DNA from: Gammaproteobacteria bacterium
GTDB taxonomy: Bacteria; Pseudomonadota; Gammaproteobacteria; Steroidobacterales; Woeseiaceae
NCBI GenBank assembly: GCA_029881015.1
Contig: JAOUNK010000049.1
Location: forward strand, 1-13,260
DNA length: 13,260 bases
Direction: 5' to 3'
The position numbers and the translations under genes are program-made. Each line of letters opens with the position of its first letter. Within the stretch, counting starts at the first letter, position 1. Of this stretch, positions 6,528 through 13,260 are shown piece by piece. The notes beneath the pieces are model-generated. The model had not been told where the DNA came from and searched no databases. It saw nothing but the letters and a program-made list of their open reading frames with translations.

Positions 6528-8114
6528 CTAGCGTACCGGCGGCGTTTCCCATCCGGCCGGCATGGGGCCGTTGTCCGAGATGATCTCCCGATGCGCGCTC
6601 CAGGTGAGCTGGATTGCCTCGGGCGTGCCGATACCGGCGCCGCGCGGGTCTCCGCTCGGGCCGAACCAGTGATTTTGTGGCGCGCCGGTCGTGCGTGCGC
6701 GCATGCCACAATAGGTCGTGCCGTTCACGGTGGCACCGAGGACCTTTTGCTGGAACAGGATGTCCGCACTCACGACAGCCGCCGTCAGATGGTTCTCCAT
6801 TCGTTCACACATGTCGAGCACGGTATCAATGTCATTGTCGCCATACGTGACAACGATCTGGAACGGGCCGAACAGTTCCCGGGCGACCACCTCGAAGGCG
6901 CCGCCCTGCATGGCTTGCAGCGGCACCCGGATCGCCGTCGGCTGGTAGGCCCCAAAGCAGTCCGGAATACTGTGTCCCGTCAGGGGCTTACCGCCAAACA
7001 ACAGTTCCGTGCCCGCGACGGCCAGGACGGCGTCGATGTGCCCCTTGATCTGCTCGTTGGTCCACGACAGGACGGGACCGACCGTCAGGTCGTCGAGGCT
7101 GCGTCGTGCCGCAAGCGCTGCGAGCCTTGGCAACAGTTTGTCCGCCCAGTTCTCGTGCACGAACAAGGCGCTCTGGGCGGAACACTTCTGGCCGGTCGCA
7201 TTGTAGGCGTCCTCGTCACACTGCCACGCAACGTAGTCGAGCCACCGTTCGTCATAGTCGGGTCCGATGATTTTCCAGTCGAACCCGGCATCCTCGAGCC
7301 GCACGCGGCCGTTCAGCGTATCGGCGACGCGTTCGGCAACCGTGCTCGACCCCGTGAACTGCGCGAGCCGAATGGTGCTGGCGGCCTCTGCAATCAGCTC
7401 TCCCATCTTCTCGCCCCGACAATGGACATAGTCGAGGTCGGCAGGGTCGAGGCCACAGTGTATGAGCAGGCGAATGAACTGGTCGAAGACGACGCTGACC
7501 TTGGAGTCGACCTTGATCAGCGGACGATTGCCCATGAACAGCGCCCCCATGGTTTGCAGCGCTGGAATCTCGAGCGGAAAGTTGAACGGTGCGACGACGA
7601 CCACCGGGCCGAACGGCCAGCGGTAGCCCCGCGACTCCTGTCCCTGGTGATCGCCCGGGTTGGAAAAGCCGCGCGCAAGGAAACGTACGCCGTCGCCTGA
7701 GAAGTTCTCCAGGAAGACCCGCGTGACCCGAACTTCGGCGAGACATTGCTGCCAGCTTTTCGGCATGACGCGCTGGGTCAGCCTGGTGAAGAACTCCTCG
7801 ACCGCCGGTGTGGCGAGCAGTGCCGCTGCGCGGGCGCAGACGCTGCCGAGATGCACGTAGCGGTCGTTGTTGCGCAGCGGGTTGTGGAGTCCGGACTTCG
7901 GACAGCTCTCGAGCCCTGCGATGAACGGCGCCATGTCCGTCGTATCCGGTACCTGGAGAAAGGACTCCCCGTTCAGCGGATCGACGATATCGTCACGGTA
8001 GGTGTCGACATCATGCCATTGGCCGCCCGCGAGGTTTTGCAGCCGGCCGGGGTTGCTGCCTGTCATGCCCGCGAACGGGTCAACCGTCGCGAACGCTTTC
8101 CACGATGCTGTCAT
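6528..8114 (-). CDS. Delta-1-pyrroline-5-carboxylate dehydrogenase, plant-type (ALDH12-like)
   Basis: The 528-residue protein belongs to the aldehyde dehydrogenase superfamily and matches plant mitochondrial P5C dehydrogenase (ALDH12) nearly end to end as I recall it: IVDPLNGE, CPKSGLHNPL, FLARGFSNPGDH, PFNFPLEIP, FTGSS, LEDAGFDWKI, GQKCSAQS, ARTTGAPQNHWFGP and GAGIGTPEAI are in the expected order. It would oxidise glutamate-semialdehyde/P5C to glutamate with NAD+, the second step of proline breakdown. Catalytic Cys311 (GQKCSAQS), Glu274 (LEDAG), Lys201 (cofactor site) and Glu413 (ELFGPF) are present, so it should be active. There is no signal peptide, so it is cytoplasmic. AGGA lies 7 bases before the ATG at 8114. 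It starts 52 bases after the beta-helix/cytochrome stop, on the same strand. No proline dehydrogenase is in the window, and it is not a PutA-type fusion. Confidence 0.88.
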   Translation of the reverse strand: MTASWKAFATVDPFAGMTGSNPGRLQNLAGGQWHDVDTYRDDIVDPLNGESFLQVPDTTDMAPFIAGLESCPKSGLHNPLRNNDRYVHLGSVCARAAALLATPAVEEFFTRLTQRVMPKSWQQCLAEVRVTRVFLENFSGDGVRFLARGFSNPGDHQGQESRGYRWPFGPVVVVAPFNFPLEIPALQTMGALFMGNRPLIKVDSKVSVVFDQFIRLLIHCGLDPADLDYVHCRGEKMGELIAEAASTIRLAQFTGSSTVAERVADTLNGRVRLEDAGFDWKIIGPDYDERWLDYVAWQCDEDAYNATGQKCSAQSALFVHENWADKLLPRLAALAARRSLDDLTVGPVLSWTNEQIKGHIDAVLAVAGTELLFGGKPLTGHSIPDCFGAYQPTAIRVPLQAMQGGAFEVVARELFGPFQIVVTYGDNDIDTVLDMCERMENHLTAAVVSADILFQQKVLGATVNGTTYCGMRARTTGAPQNHWFGPSGDPRGAGIGTPEAIQLTWSAHREIISDNGPMPAGWETPPVR

Positions 8115-8166
8115 GCGGGTGTCCTGGGTGGTCGTTTTGGCGCATTGTACGCGACCTGTCCGTTCG

Positions 8167-9663
8167 TTACTTCCTGACCTGCAGCATGAATTCCGCCGCC
8201 GCCATACGCACGTCCTCGGACAGGTAATTCTGCGGCGGCATTTCCGGGTAGTCGTCGCGCTTCTTCGTCGGATTCGTGATGTAGTCGACGATGCCCTGGG
8301 GATCGTCCATGTACAGCGCCTGGATGGTCTGGGTCGGTGGCCCGATCATCTTGATGTTGTAGGCATGGCAGCCGGCACAGATGCCATAGTAGGCGCGTTT
8401 GCCCATGTCTTCGGCTGCGATCTCGCGCCGTTCTGCAGGTTCGTCCAGCAGGTAGCTCTTAACGTCAGCCGTCGTGGCAAAGCCGCACGTGCCGAAATCC
8501 CTGAGTCCCACGGTGACGTACTTGTCGTGGTCCAGTATGCAGCTATTGGTGCTGCTGCCGATGTTCAGGATCTGGACATCACCGTCGACGAGTTCCAGCG
8601 TCTTGAGCGCTGTGATTTCCGGAATCGTGTTGAAGCCGTTATTCCACATCATGTTGTCGAGAATGGCGATCTCGTCGGAGTTCGGGTCCGCGTCAGGGTC
8701 CAGCGTGACATTCGGGGCATTCATGTGGTCCGTGATCAGGATGCCTATCACCTGGTTGCCGGTAATGATATTGCCTTCGATCGTGGTCCGGTCACCGGCC
8801 ATATTCAGGATGCCGGTGCCGGCTGGAATGCCGGCTACGGTGGAGCCCGGAATGCCGAAATTCGGTGTGTTGTTATTGACGATGAAGTTGTTGCGAACAA
8901 TCGTGTCGTAGGTTGTCTTGATGGGCAAGCCCGGGGTGATGAACACGAGGATGCCGCCGGTGTTGTCATGGGCGTAGTTGTTCTCGACGATGGAATGACG
9001 CGAGTTCTCGATTTCGATGCCGGCGACATTGTTGAACACTTCGTTGTGCGTCACATGAATGTAGTCGCACATGCCGACGTAGATCGCGGCATCCTCGATG
9101 CCGCTCAGTACGTTATGCGTGATGAGTCCGTTGGTGCCGAACTCGGGGAAAATGCCATAGACCCCGGTATCGACAATGTTGTTGTTGCGGATCAGGAAGT
9201 TATTGCCTGCCTGGCCCATGATGGCGTTGCCCTTGTAGTGCTGGATCTGGAGGTTCTCGACGGTAATGCCGTTACCGGAGTAGAGGACAGCGTCATTGAG
9301 TTTCTTGTCGCCTTCCATGACGGGCCAGACGTCATCGACGATCACGCCACTCAGTACGATGTCGTCCTTGTCGATATAGACCGTCTCGTGGTACGTGCCC
9401 GGGAATACCTTGATCACGTCGCCGGATTCGGCTTTCGCCACGGCTGCCTGGATTGAATCGCCGTCCCGAACTTCGTGCACGGTGCCGCTCCCGGAGCCAC
9501 CCACCGAACCGGTCAGCGCGCCGCTGCTGCTCGCGCCGGCACTGTACCGCGAGGTATCGCCCACGACGGTTGCGCGATTGTCGCCAGCGTACTTCATGCC
9601 GCCGATGGCGCCGATAATAAGGAGCGCGATAGCGGCAACGATCAAACCCAGTTTCTTGCCCAT
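8167..9663 (-). CDS. Parallel beta-helix protein fused to a C-terminal cytochrome c domain
   Basis: The 498-residue product starts with a hydrophobic segment (residues 5-23, LGLIVAAIALLIIGAIGG) that is probably an uncleaved membrane anchor, then a Ser/Gly-rich linker (40-60). Residues 62-350 form a right-handed parallel beta-helix: repeated rungs such as GITVENLQI, NNFLIRNNNIVDTG, YIHVTHNEVFNN and DTIVRNNFIVNNN, with asparagine ladders, as in NosD and pectate-lyase-like proteins. Residues 415-498 are cytochrome c: CAGCH at 429-433 and likely axial Met475 in PEMPPQNY. The beta-helix part resembles the TIGR03805 group from memory. No polysaccharide-lyase catalytic residues were identified. AAGGAA precedes the ATG at 9663; a longer frame to 9717 would place charged residues before the anchor and overlap the upstream gene. 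It lies 25 bases after the MauG-like stop, so co-transcription is likely. It should be anchored in the periplasm; the role is unknown. Confidence 0.88.
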   Translation of the reverse strand: MGKKLGLIVAAIALLIIGAIGGMKYAGDNRATVVGDTSRYSAGASSSGALTGSVGGSGSGTVHEVRDGDSIQAAVAKAESGDVIKVFPGTYHETVYIDKDDIVLSGVIVDDVWPVMEGDKKLNDAVLYSGNGITVENLQIQHYKGNAIMGQAGNNFLIRNNNIVDTGVYGIFPEFGTNGLITHNVLSGIEDAAIYVGMCDYIHVTHNEVFNNVAGIEIENSRHSIVENNYAHDNTGGILVFITPGLPIKTTYDTIVRNNFIVNNNTPNFGIPGSTVAGIPAGTGILNMAGDRTTIEGNIITGNQVIGILITDHMNAPNVTLDPDADPNSDEIAILDNMMWNNGFNTIPEITALKTLELVDGDVQILNIGSSTNSCILDHDKYVTVGLRDFGTCGFATTADVKSYLLDEPAERREIAAEDMGKRAYYGICAGCHAYNIKMIGPPTQTIQALYMDDPQGIVDYITNPTKKRDDYPEMPPQNYLSEDVRMAAAEFMLQVRK

Positions 9664-9688
9664 GTTCTTTCCTTCCCGATTTCTTCTT

Positions 9689-10897
9689 CTAGTTCGTTTG
9701 GCCCAGGTGGGGCGCAAGCGCCTCAGGCAGCTTGCCGATCGGCAGTAACCCCGACGGCATCTGCGACGGTACCTGCGGCTTGAAACTCTCGTCGGTCAGC
9801 GCGCCGAGAAAGTCGACCAGGCGATCGAGTTCTTCCGCGCCCAGGTCCGGCTCCCAGATGTGCCAGTGTACGGTAACGCGATCCTGTTCGGCGACGGGCA
9901 GCGCATGGCCGCGGCCGAGCGTGTAAAACTCGGCCGCCTCGCGCAGCGTGGCGAAAGTGCCGGAGTGCATGTAGGGCGCAGTCCGGGCGATATTGCGCAG
10001 GCCCGGCACTTTGAAGCCGCCGCGCAGGCCGGGATTGTCCGTGGTGGCCCCGGCGCCCGGGTCGAATGCTCGTCCATCGGGTTCCCTGACGCCAATGACA
10101 GCCAGTTGCTGGTTGGTGAACAGCGGCGGTGTGTGGCATTCGGCACAGCGCGCGACGAACGAACGGAACACGTTCATGCCGGCTTTTTCCCGGTCCGTCA
10201 GTGCGTCGTGATAGCCGTGTGCATACTGGTCATAGCGGCTGTTCAACGAGATGAGGGAAGCCTGGAACGCCGCAATAGCCGTGTAGATCTGGTCGAGCGT
10301 CGGCGGCCCCTCGCTGCCCGGGTACGCATCGCGGAACAGCCGGCGGTAGTGCTCGTTGTCGCCGATGTCGGCGAGCAATTGTGCCGGCGTGGTCCCCATT
10401 TCGTCGTCTGCGTACAGCGGTCCCTGCATCTGTTCCTCGAGCGAACCGGCACGGGCATCCCAGAAGAACCTGCGCAGGAACGCGACGTTCCAGAGGCTCG
10501 GGGCGGCGCGCGCGACTTCGGCCCCGCCGATGCCGATACTGCGCGGGCGGCCGTCGGCAAAGCCGAGGTCGGGATGGTGACAGCTCGCGCAGGAAAGGCT
10601 GTCATCGCCTGACAACAAGGGATCGAAAAAGAGGTAGCGCCCGAGATCGATCTGTTGCGGCGAGAAGCCATCGCGGGCTTCTGGCAGTCCCGTCCTGGGG
10701 CCGCCTACGCCTGCCTCGTGCAGCGAATCGTAGTTCTGGTACAACGTGCGCAACTCACACGCATTGTTGCCGGTCAGCTCGAAGCCGGGCGGGCAGTCGC
10801 TCTGCAGCTCGACCTGTGGTTCGGCAAGTACGGTCCCGCAAAGCGCCAGGACAACGATACCTGCCAGGGACGCCTTATTGCTGGGGGCCCTGCGCAT
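9689..10897 (-). CDS. Dihaem cytochrome c peroxidase / MauG-family protein
   Basis: The 402-residue exported protein has a signal peptide (residues 1-25, ending VLAEP). Two haem motifs, CASCH (103-107) and CAECH (251-255), have the spacing of bacterial dihaem peroxidases. FFWDARAGSLEEQ (144-156) and PYMHSGTFATLREAAEFY (308-325) are typical of the CcpA/MauG family, with M310 next to the second haem. Members either reduce hydrogen peroxide with electrons from small cytochromes, or, like MauG, oxidise residues in a partner protein. Sequence alone does not separate these. An unusual mature N terminus carries C35 and C47 (DCPPGFE...ACELRTLY), which could form a disulfide. The start overlaps the upstream cytochrome gene by 23 bases with no clear ribosome site, suggesting translational coupling. 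The C terminus extends past the catalytic domain in a proline-rich tail. Confidence 0.9.
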   Translation of the reverse strand: MRRAPSNKASLAGIVVLALCGTVLAEPQVELQSDCPPGFELTGNNACELRTLYQNYDSLHEAGVGGPRTGLPEARDGFSPQQIDLGRYLFFDPLLSGDDSLSCASCHHPDLGFADGRPRSIGIGGAEVARAAPSLWNVAFLRRFFWDARAGSLEEQMQGPLYADDEMGTTPAQLLADIGDNEHYRRLFRDAYPGSEGPPTLDQIYTAIAAFQASLISLNSRYDQYAHGYHDALTDREKAGMNVFRSFVARCAECHTPPLFTNQQLAVIGVREPDGRAFDPGAGATTDNPGLRGGFKVPGLRNIARTAPYMHSGTFATLREAAEFYTLGRGHALPVAEQDRVTVHWHIWEPDLGAEELDRLVDFLGALTDESFKPQVPSQMPSGLLPIGKLPEALAPHLGQTN

Positions 10898-11504
10898 TCA
10901 GGAAGGCGGCGATGTCTTTGAGCTCATCCTCGGTAACGGTCTTTGCCATCATTGCCATCTGCCGGCCGTACTTGGAGTCCTCGTGAACGCCGCGCAGGCT
11001 TTCCTGGAACTTCGCCACCTGGCGCAGGAGGTACCAGTCGCCAATGACCGTCAGGCGTGGCGTGAACAAGGCCTCATTGCCCCAGCCCTGGCCACCATGG
11101 CAGGCACCGCACTTGCCTGTGTAGAGCTTCTGGCCATTCGCCGCATCGCCGCTAACCGTTGCCGCCGGCTGCACCGTGGGCATGGCGGCGATATAGGCTG
11201 AGACTGTCGTGATCGCCTCACCATCCGGGAGCGTTGCCGCCATTGGCAGCATCTGGGCACCCGTCGTATCCCCGGGTTCCTTGCCGCGACGGCCATCCTT
11301 GAAATCCCATAGCTGGCGAGCGAGGTAGGACTCGGACTGGCCGGCAATACCCGGGGCATTGAGTGCCTCGTTGCCTTCGCCGCTGGCGCCATGACAGGCG
11401 GCACAGGTGGCGTAGAGTGCTTTGCCGGAGGTGTCGTCACCAGCAGTGGCGAGGCCTGGAAGAACGAGCGCTGTGAGCAGGAAGATCGCTGTTCGAAAGT
11501 TCAT
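10875..11504 (-). CDS. Dihaem cytochrome c (c4-like)
   Basis: The 209-residue protein has a signal peptide (MNFRTAIFLLTALVLPGLATA, cleaved near residue 21) and two similar cytochrome c domains. Haem motifs are CAACH (34-38) and CGACH (132-136). Likely axial methionines are M85 or M88 in AQMLPMAA, and one of M183, M185 or M186 in RQMAMMAK. The tandem layout and length fit cytochrome c4-type periplasmic carriers. It is the first gene of the run reading leftward and overlaps the dihaem peroxidase-like gene by 23 bases, so it is a natural electron partner for that enzyme. GGAA about ten bases before the ATG is a weak ribosome site. It may equally serve a terminal oxidase. Confidence 0.9.
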   Translation of the reverse strand: MNFRTAIFLLTALVLPGLATAGDDTSGKALYATCAACHGASGEGNEALNAPGIAGQSESYLARQLWDFKDGRRGKEPGDTTGAQMLPMAATLPDGEAITTVSAYIAAMPTVQPAATVSGDAANGQKLYTGKCGACHGGQGWGNEALFTPRLTVIGDWYLLRQVAKFQESLRGVHEDSKYGRQMAMMAKTVTEDELKDIAAFLNAQGPQQ

Positions 11505-11527
11505 TGTCTGTGCGTTCCGGAAGTGCC

Positions 11528-11556
11528 AGTATCAGGGGAGACATTAGTCTGGACAA
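11528..11556 (-). promoter_or_regulatory. Possible sigma-70 promoter of the cytochrome/MauG-like operon
   Basis: On the minus strand TTGTCC (11551-11556) and GATACT (11528-11533) are 17 bases apart, each a 4-of-6 match to consensus. Transcription would start near 11521, about 17 bases before the dihaem cytochrome ATG. The 85-bp gap also has to hold the promoter of the divergent flavoprotein, for which no convincing box was found. Confidence 0.35.
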
Positions 11557-11589
11557 CCGTGCACCTAAAAACAAGTACGGGAAAAACAC

Positions 11590-13179
11590 ATGCCGGCGCA
11601 GGAAAGCGACATCGTAATTATCGGGGCGGGCATCGCCGGTCTGGTCGCTGCCCACGAATGCCTGGAGCGGGGCAAATCGGTGACGCTCATCGACCGCCAT
11701 ACCGCGGCAAACGTCGGCGGGCTGGCCCGCACGGCCTTTGGTGGCATGGCGCTGGTCGGTACGCCGCTGCAACGCAGGATGGGCATCAAGGATTCGCCGG
11801 ATCTTGCCCTCTCGGACTGGCATTCCTTCGCGGAGTTCGGCGAACTCGATGTCTGGCCAAAGCGCTGGGCCGAGGCCTATGTGGAGCAGTGTGCCGACCG
11901 GGTCTTTCACTGGCTCCGTCAGAAGGGCATGCGCTTCCTGCCGGCTGTCAACTGGGTTGAGCGTGGCAATTTCCTGCCGGGTAACAGCGTGCCTCGCTAT
12001 CACATCCTCTGGGGTACCGGGCTCGGTCTGGTCGAACGGCTTGCCGCTTTGCTCGCGGCGCATCGCAATGCCGGCAAGCTGCACTCCGTGTTTGGCTGCC
12101 GGGTGGATGAACTGCTCGTCGACGATGGCTGCATCAGCGGTTGCCGGGGCGTCATGGAGGCGAGCGGTGAAGAGCGTGAATTTCTCGGCGGACAGACGAT
12201 GGTTGCGACCGGCGGTATCAACGGCAACCTGCAAAAGGTACGCCATCACTGGTACTGGGGGGACGCTCCCGAAGAATTGCTGAATGGATCGCATCCGTAT
12301 TGTGACGGCGCGATGCACGACGTCGTTGAACAACACGGTGGCGTCGTCACGCATCTCGAGAACATGTGGAACTACGCGGCGGGTATCCCGCACCCGTTGC
12401 CGCAGTTCGACGGCCACGGTCTCAGCCTGATACCGTGCAAGTCGGCATTATGGCTGGATCACACGGGCCGGCGCATCGGCCCGGAACCGCTCATTACCGG
12501 CTTCGACACCAACGACATGTGCGGCCGCCTGTCCGCAATGGAGAAGCCCTGGAGCTGGCAGGTGCTCAACTGGCGCATCGCAGCCAGGGAGTTCGCGATC
12601 TCCGGGGCCGAACACAATCCGCATATTCGTGACAGCCGGACGTTGCCGTTCCTCAGGGAAACACTGTTCGGCAATCACCGGCTTGTGCGGCAAATGCAGG
12701 AGGAGAGCGACCACTTCATCGTCGCCGATACACTTCCGGAACTCGTGGCGGAAATGAATGCGCTTGACGGCAGCGACTTCGTGAAACTCGACAACGTCGC
12801 CCGTGCTATCGGGTCGTTTGATGACAACGTTCGCCGCGGCCCCGCGCTGTGGAACGACGACCAGATTCGCAGAATCGTGCATGCGCGCGCCTGGCGCTCG
12901 GACCGCATTCGCACGTGCAAGCCGAAACCACTCCTGCAGCACGGCCCATTGATTGCCATCAAGCTGCGCCTGATCACGCGAAAAAGCCTGGGCGGTATCC
13001 AGACGGACCTCGCGAGTCGTGCACTCGATCGCAACGGCAAGCCGATCGCCGGCCTGTTCGCGATTGGTGAGGCTGCCGGCTTCGGCGGTGGCGGCGCCAG
13101 CGGCAGGCGCTCGCTGGAAGGCACGTTCCTGTCAGGGTGTATCCTGACGGCGCGGGCGGCAGCCGACGCGCTGGGCTGA
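11590..13179 (+). CDS. FAD-dependent dehydrogenase (FAD_binding_2 family, PRK12834-like)
   Basis: The 529-residue flavoprotein has the FAD-binding motif GAGIAG (12-17), then GGLARTAFGGMALV (43-56), QRRMGIKDSPDLALSDW (61-77), and the C-terminal flavin-binding stretch GLFAIGEAAGFGGGG (488-502) with LEGTFLSGC. This pattern is that of the putative FAD-binding dehydrogenases (PRK12834), related to fumarate reductase flavoproteins and 3-ketosteroid dehydrogenases. No signal peptide is seen, so it should be cytoplasmic. The substrate is unknown. A weak GGGAAA lies about seven bases before the ATG at 11590. It is divergent from the cytochrome operon, 85 bp away, so it could share regulation, but a direct electron link to periplasmic cytochromes is not shown. 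Its stop abuts the stop of the next, convergent gene. Confidence 0.88.
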   Translation: MPAQESDIVIIGAGIAGLVAAHECLERGKSVTLIDRHTAANVGGLARTAFGGMALVGTPLQRRMGIKDSPDLALSDWHSFAEFGELDVWPKRWAEAYVEQCADRVFHWLRQKGMRFLPAVNWVERGNFLPGNSVPRYHILWGTGLGLVERLAALLAAHRNAGKLHSVFGCRVDELLVDDGCISGCRGVMEASGEEREFLGGQTMVATGGINGNLQKVRHHWYWGDAPEELLNGSHPYCDGAMHDVVEQHGGVVTHLENMWNYAAGIPHPLPQFDGHGLSLIPCKSALWLDHTGRRIGPEPLITGFDTNDMCGRLSAMEKPWSWQVLNWRIAAREFAISGAEHNPHIRDSRTLPFLRETLFGNHRLVRQMQEESDHFIVADTLPELVAEMNALDGSDFVKLDNVARAIGSFDDNVRRGPALWNDDQIRRIVHARAWRSDRIRTCKPKPLLQHGPLIAIKLRLITRKSLGGIQTDLASRALDRNGKPIAGLFAIGEAAGFGGGGASGRRSLEGTFLSGCILTARAAADALG

Positions 13180-13260
13180 TCAGACGCGGATCTGCTCGTT
13201 GACTGCGCGCTCGGCGGCATCGATCGCCCCGTCGACGTAGGCGTACGCCGCCGCGTCCGA
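13180..13260 (-). CDS. C-terminal end of a probable flavin amine oxidase (5' part beyond window)
   Basis: The minus strand stays open from the right edge to a TGA at 13180-13182, coding 26 residues, with AYVDGAIDAAERAVNEQI near the end. The pattern Y-V-D/E-G-A-I-x-x-x-E-R-A is common at the C terminus of FAD-dependent amine oxidases, where it closes the FAD-binding domain. The fragment is short, so the call is tentative. The gene runs convergent to the FAD dehydrogenase, with no base between their stop codons. Confidence 0.4.
   Translation of the reverse strand, partial: SDAAAYAYVDGAIDAAERAVNEQIRV

Noticed and set aside
6453..7700. 415-codon plus-strand frame
   Set aside because: Antisense to the aldehyde dehydrogenase, with no recognisable domain.
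8002..9456. 484-codon plus-strand frame rich in Val and Asp
   Set aside because: Antisense to the beta-helix/cytochrome gene. Its repetitive look mirrors the beta-helix repeats.
8167..9663. Nucleotide repeats suggesting a repeat array or CRISPR
   Set aside because: The periodicity is at protein level (beta-helix rungs). No identical spaced DNA repeats were seen.
11437..12417. 326-codon minus-strand frame
   Set aside because: Antisense to the FAD dehydrogenase and overlapping the start of the cytochrome gene; no domain seen.

Overview
The window is GC-rich, densely coding bacterial DNA. It most likely comes from a free-living gammaproteobacterium. TrhP matches the enterobacterial protein over long stretches, AsnA is the ammonia-dependent bacterial type, and there are many exported c-type cytochromes. 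The lineage is an inference, since no rRNA or tRNA gene is present.

Layout. (1) 1-1822, minus: an edge-truncated fusion of a 2-oxoacid:acceptor oxidoreductase gamma domain with a GltD-like iron-sulfur/FAD/NAD(P)H module. (2) 1930-3270, minus: trhP (yegQ), a tRNA U34 hydroxylase, with a perfect TATAAT upstream. (3) 3443-4570, plus: asnA, divergent from trhP. (4) 4678-5748, plus: an exported protein joining a monohaem cytochrome c domain to what looks like an outer-membrane beta-sheet domain. (5) 5874-6335, plus: a 153-residue protein resembling only the alpha/beta insertion domain of malate synthase G, with its own strong promoter. (6) 6332-6520, minus: a frameshifted remnant of a CbbY-type HAD phosphatase. 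(7) 11504 down to 6528, minus: a run of four genes for a dihaem cytochrome c, a MauG/cytochrome c peroxidase-like dihaem enzyme, a parallel beta-helix/cytochrome c fusion, and an aldehyde dehydrogenase very like the plant-type (ALDH12) pyrroline-5-carboxylate dehydrogenase. (8) 11590-13179, plus: a large FAD-dependent dehydrogenase divergent from that run, meeting tail-to-tail the last 26 codons of a probable flavin amine oxidase at the right edge.

How the genes may work together. The coherent unit is the periplasmic electron-transfer set at 8167-11504: the dihaem cytochrome could carry electrons to or from the MauG-like enzyme, and the beta-helix/cytochrome fusion could be its partner or substrate. 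This is inference from gene order and haem motifs. The flavoprotein, the P5C dehydrogenase and the edge amine oxidase suggest amino-acid or amine oxidation nearby. TrhP and AsnA are housekeeping genes.

Most worth checking are the cytochrome c4-like/MauG-like/beta-helix-cytochrome operon, the cytochrome/beta-barrel fusion and the stand-alone malate synthase G domain. No CRISPR array, insertion sequence, integrase, tRNA or rRNA was seen. No stretch over 300 bases lacks a gene or gene remnant.
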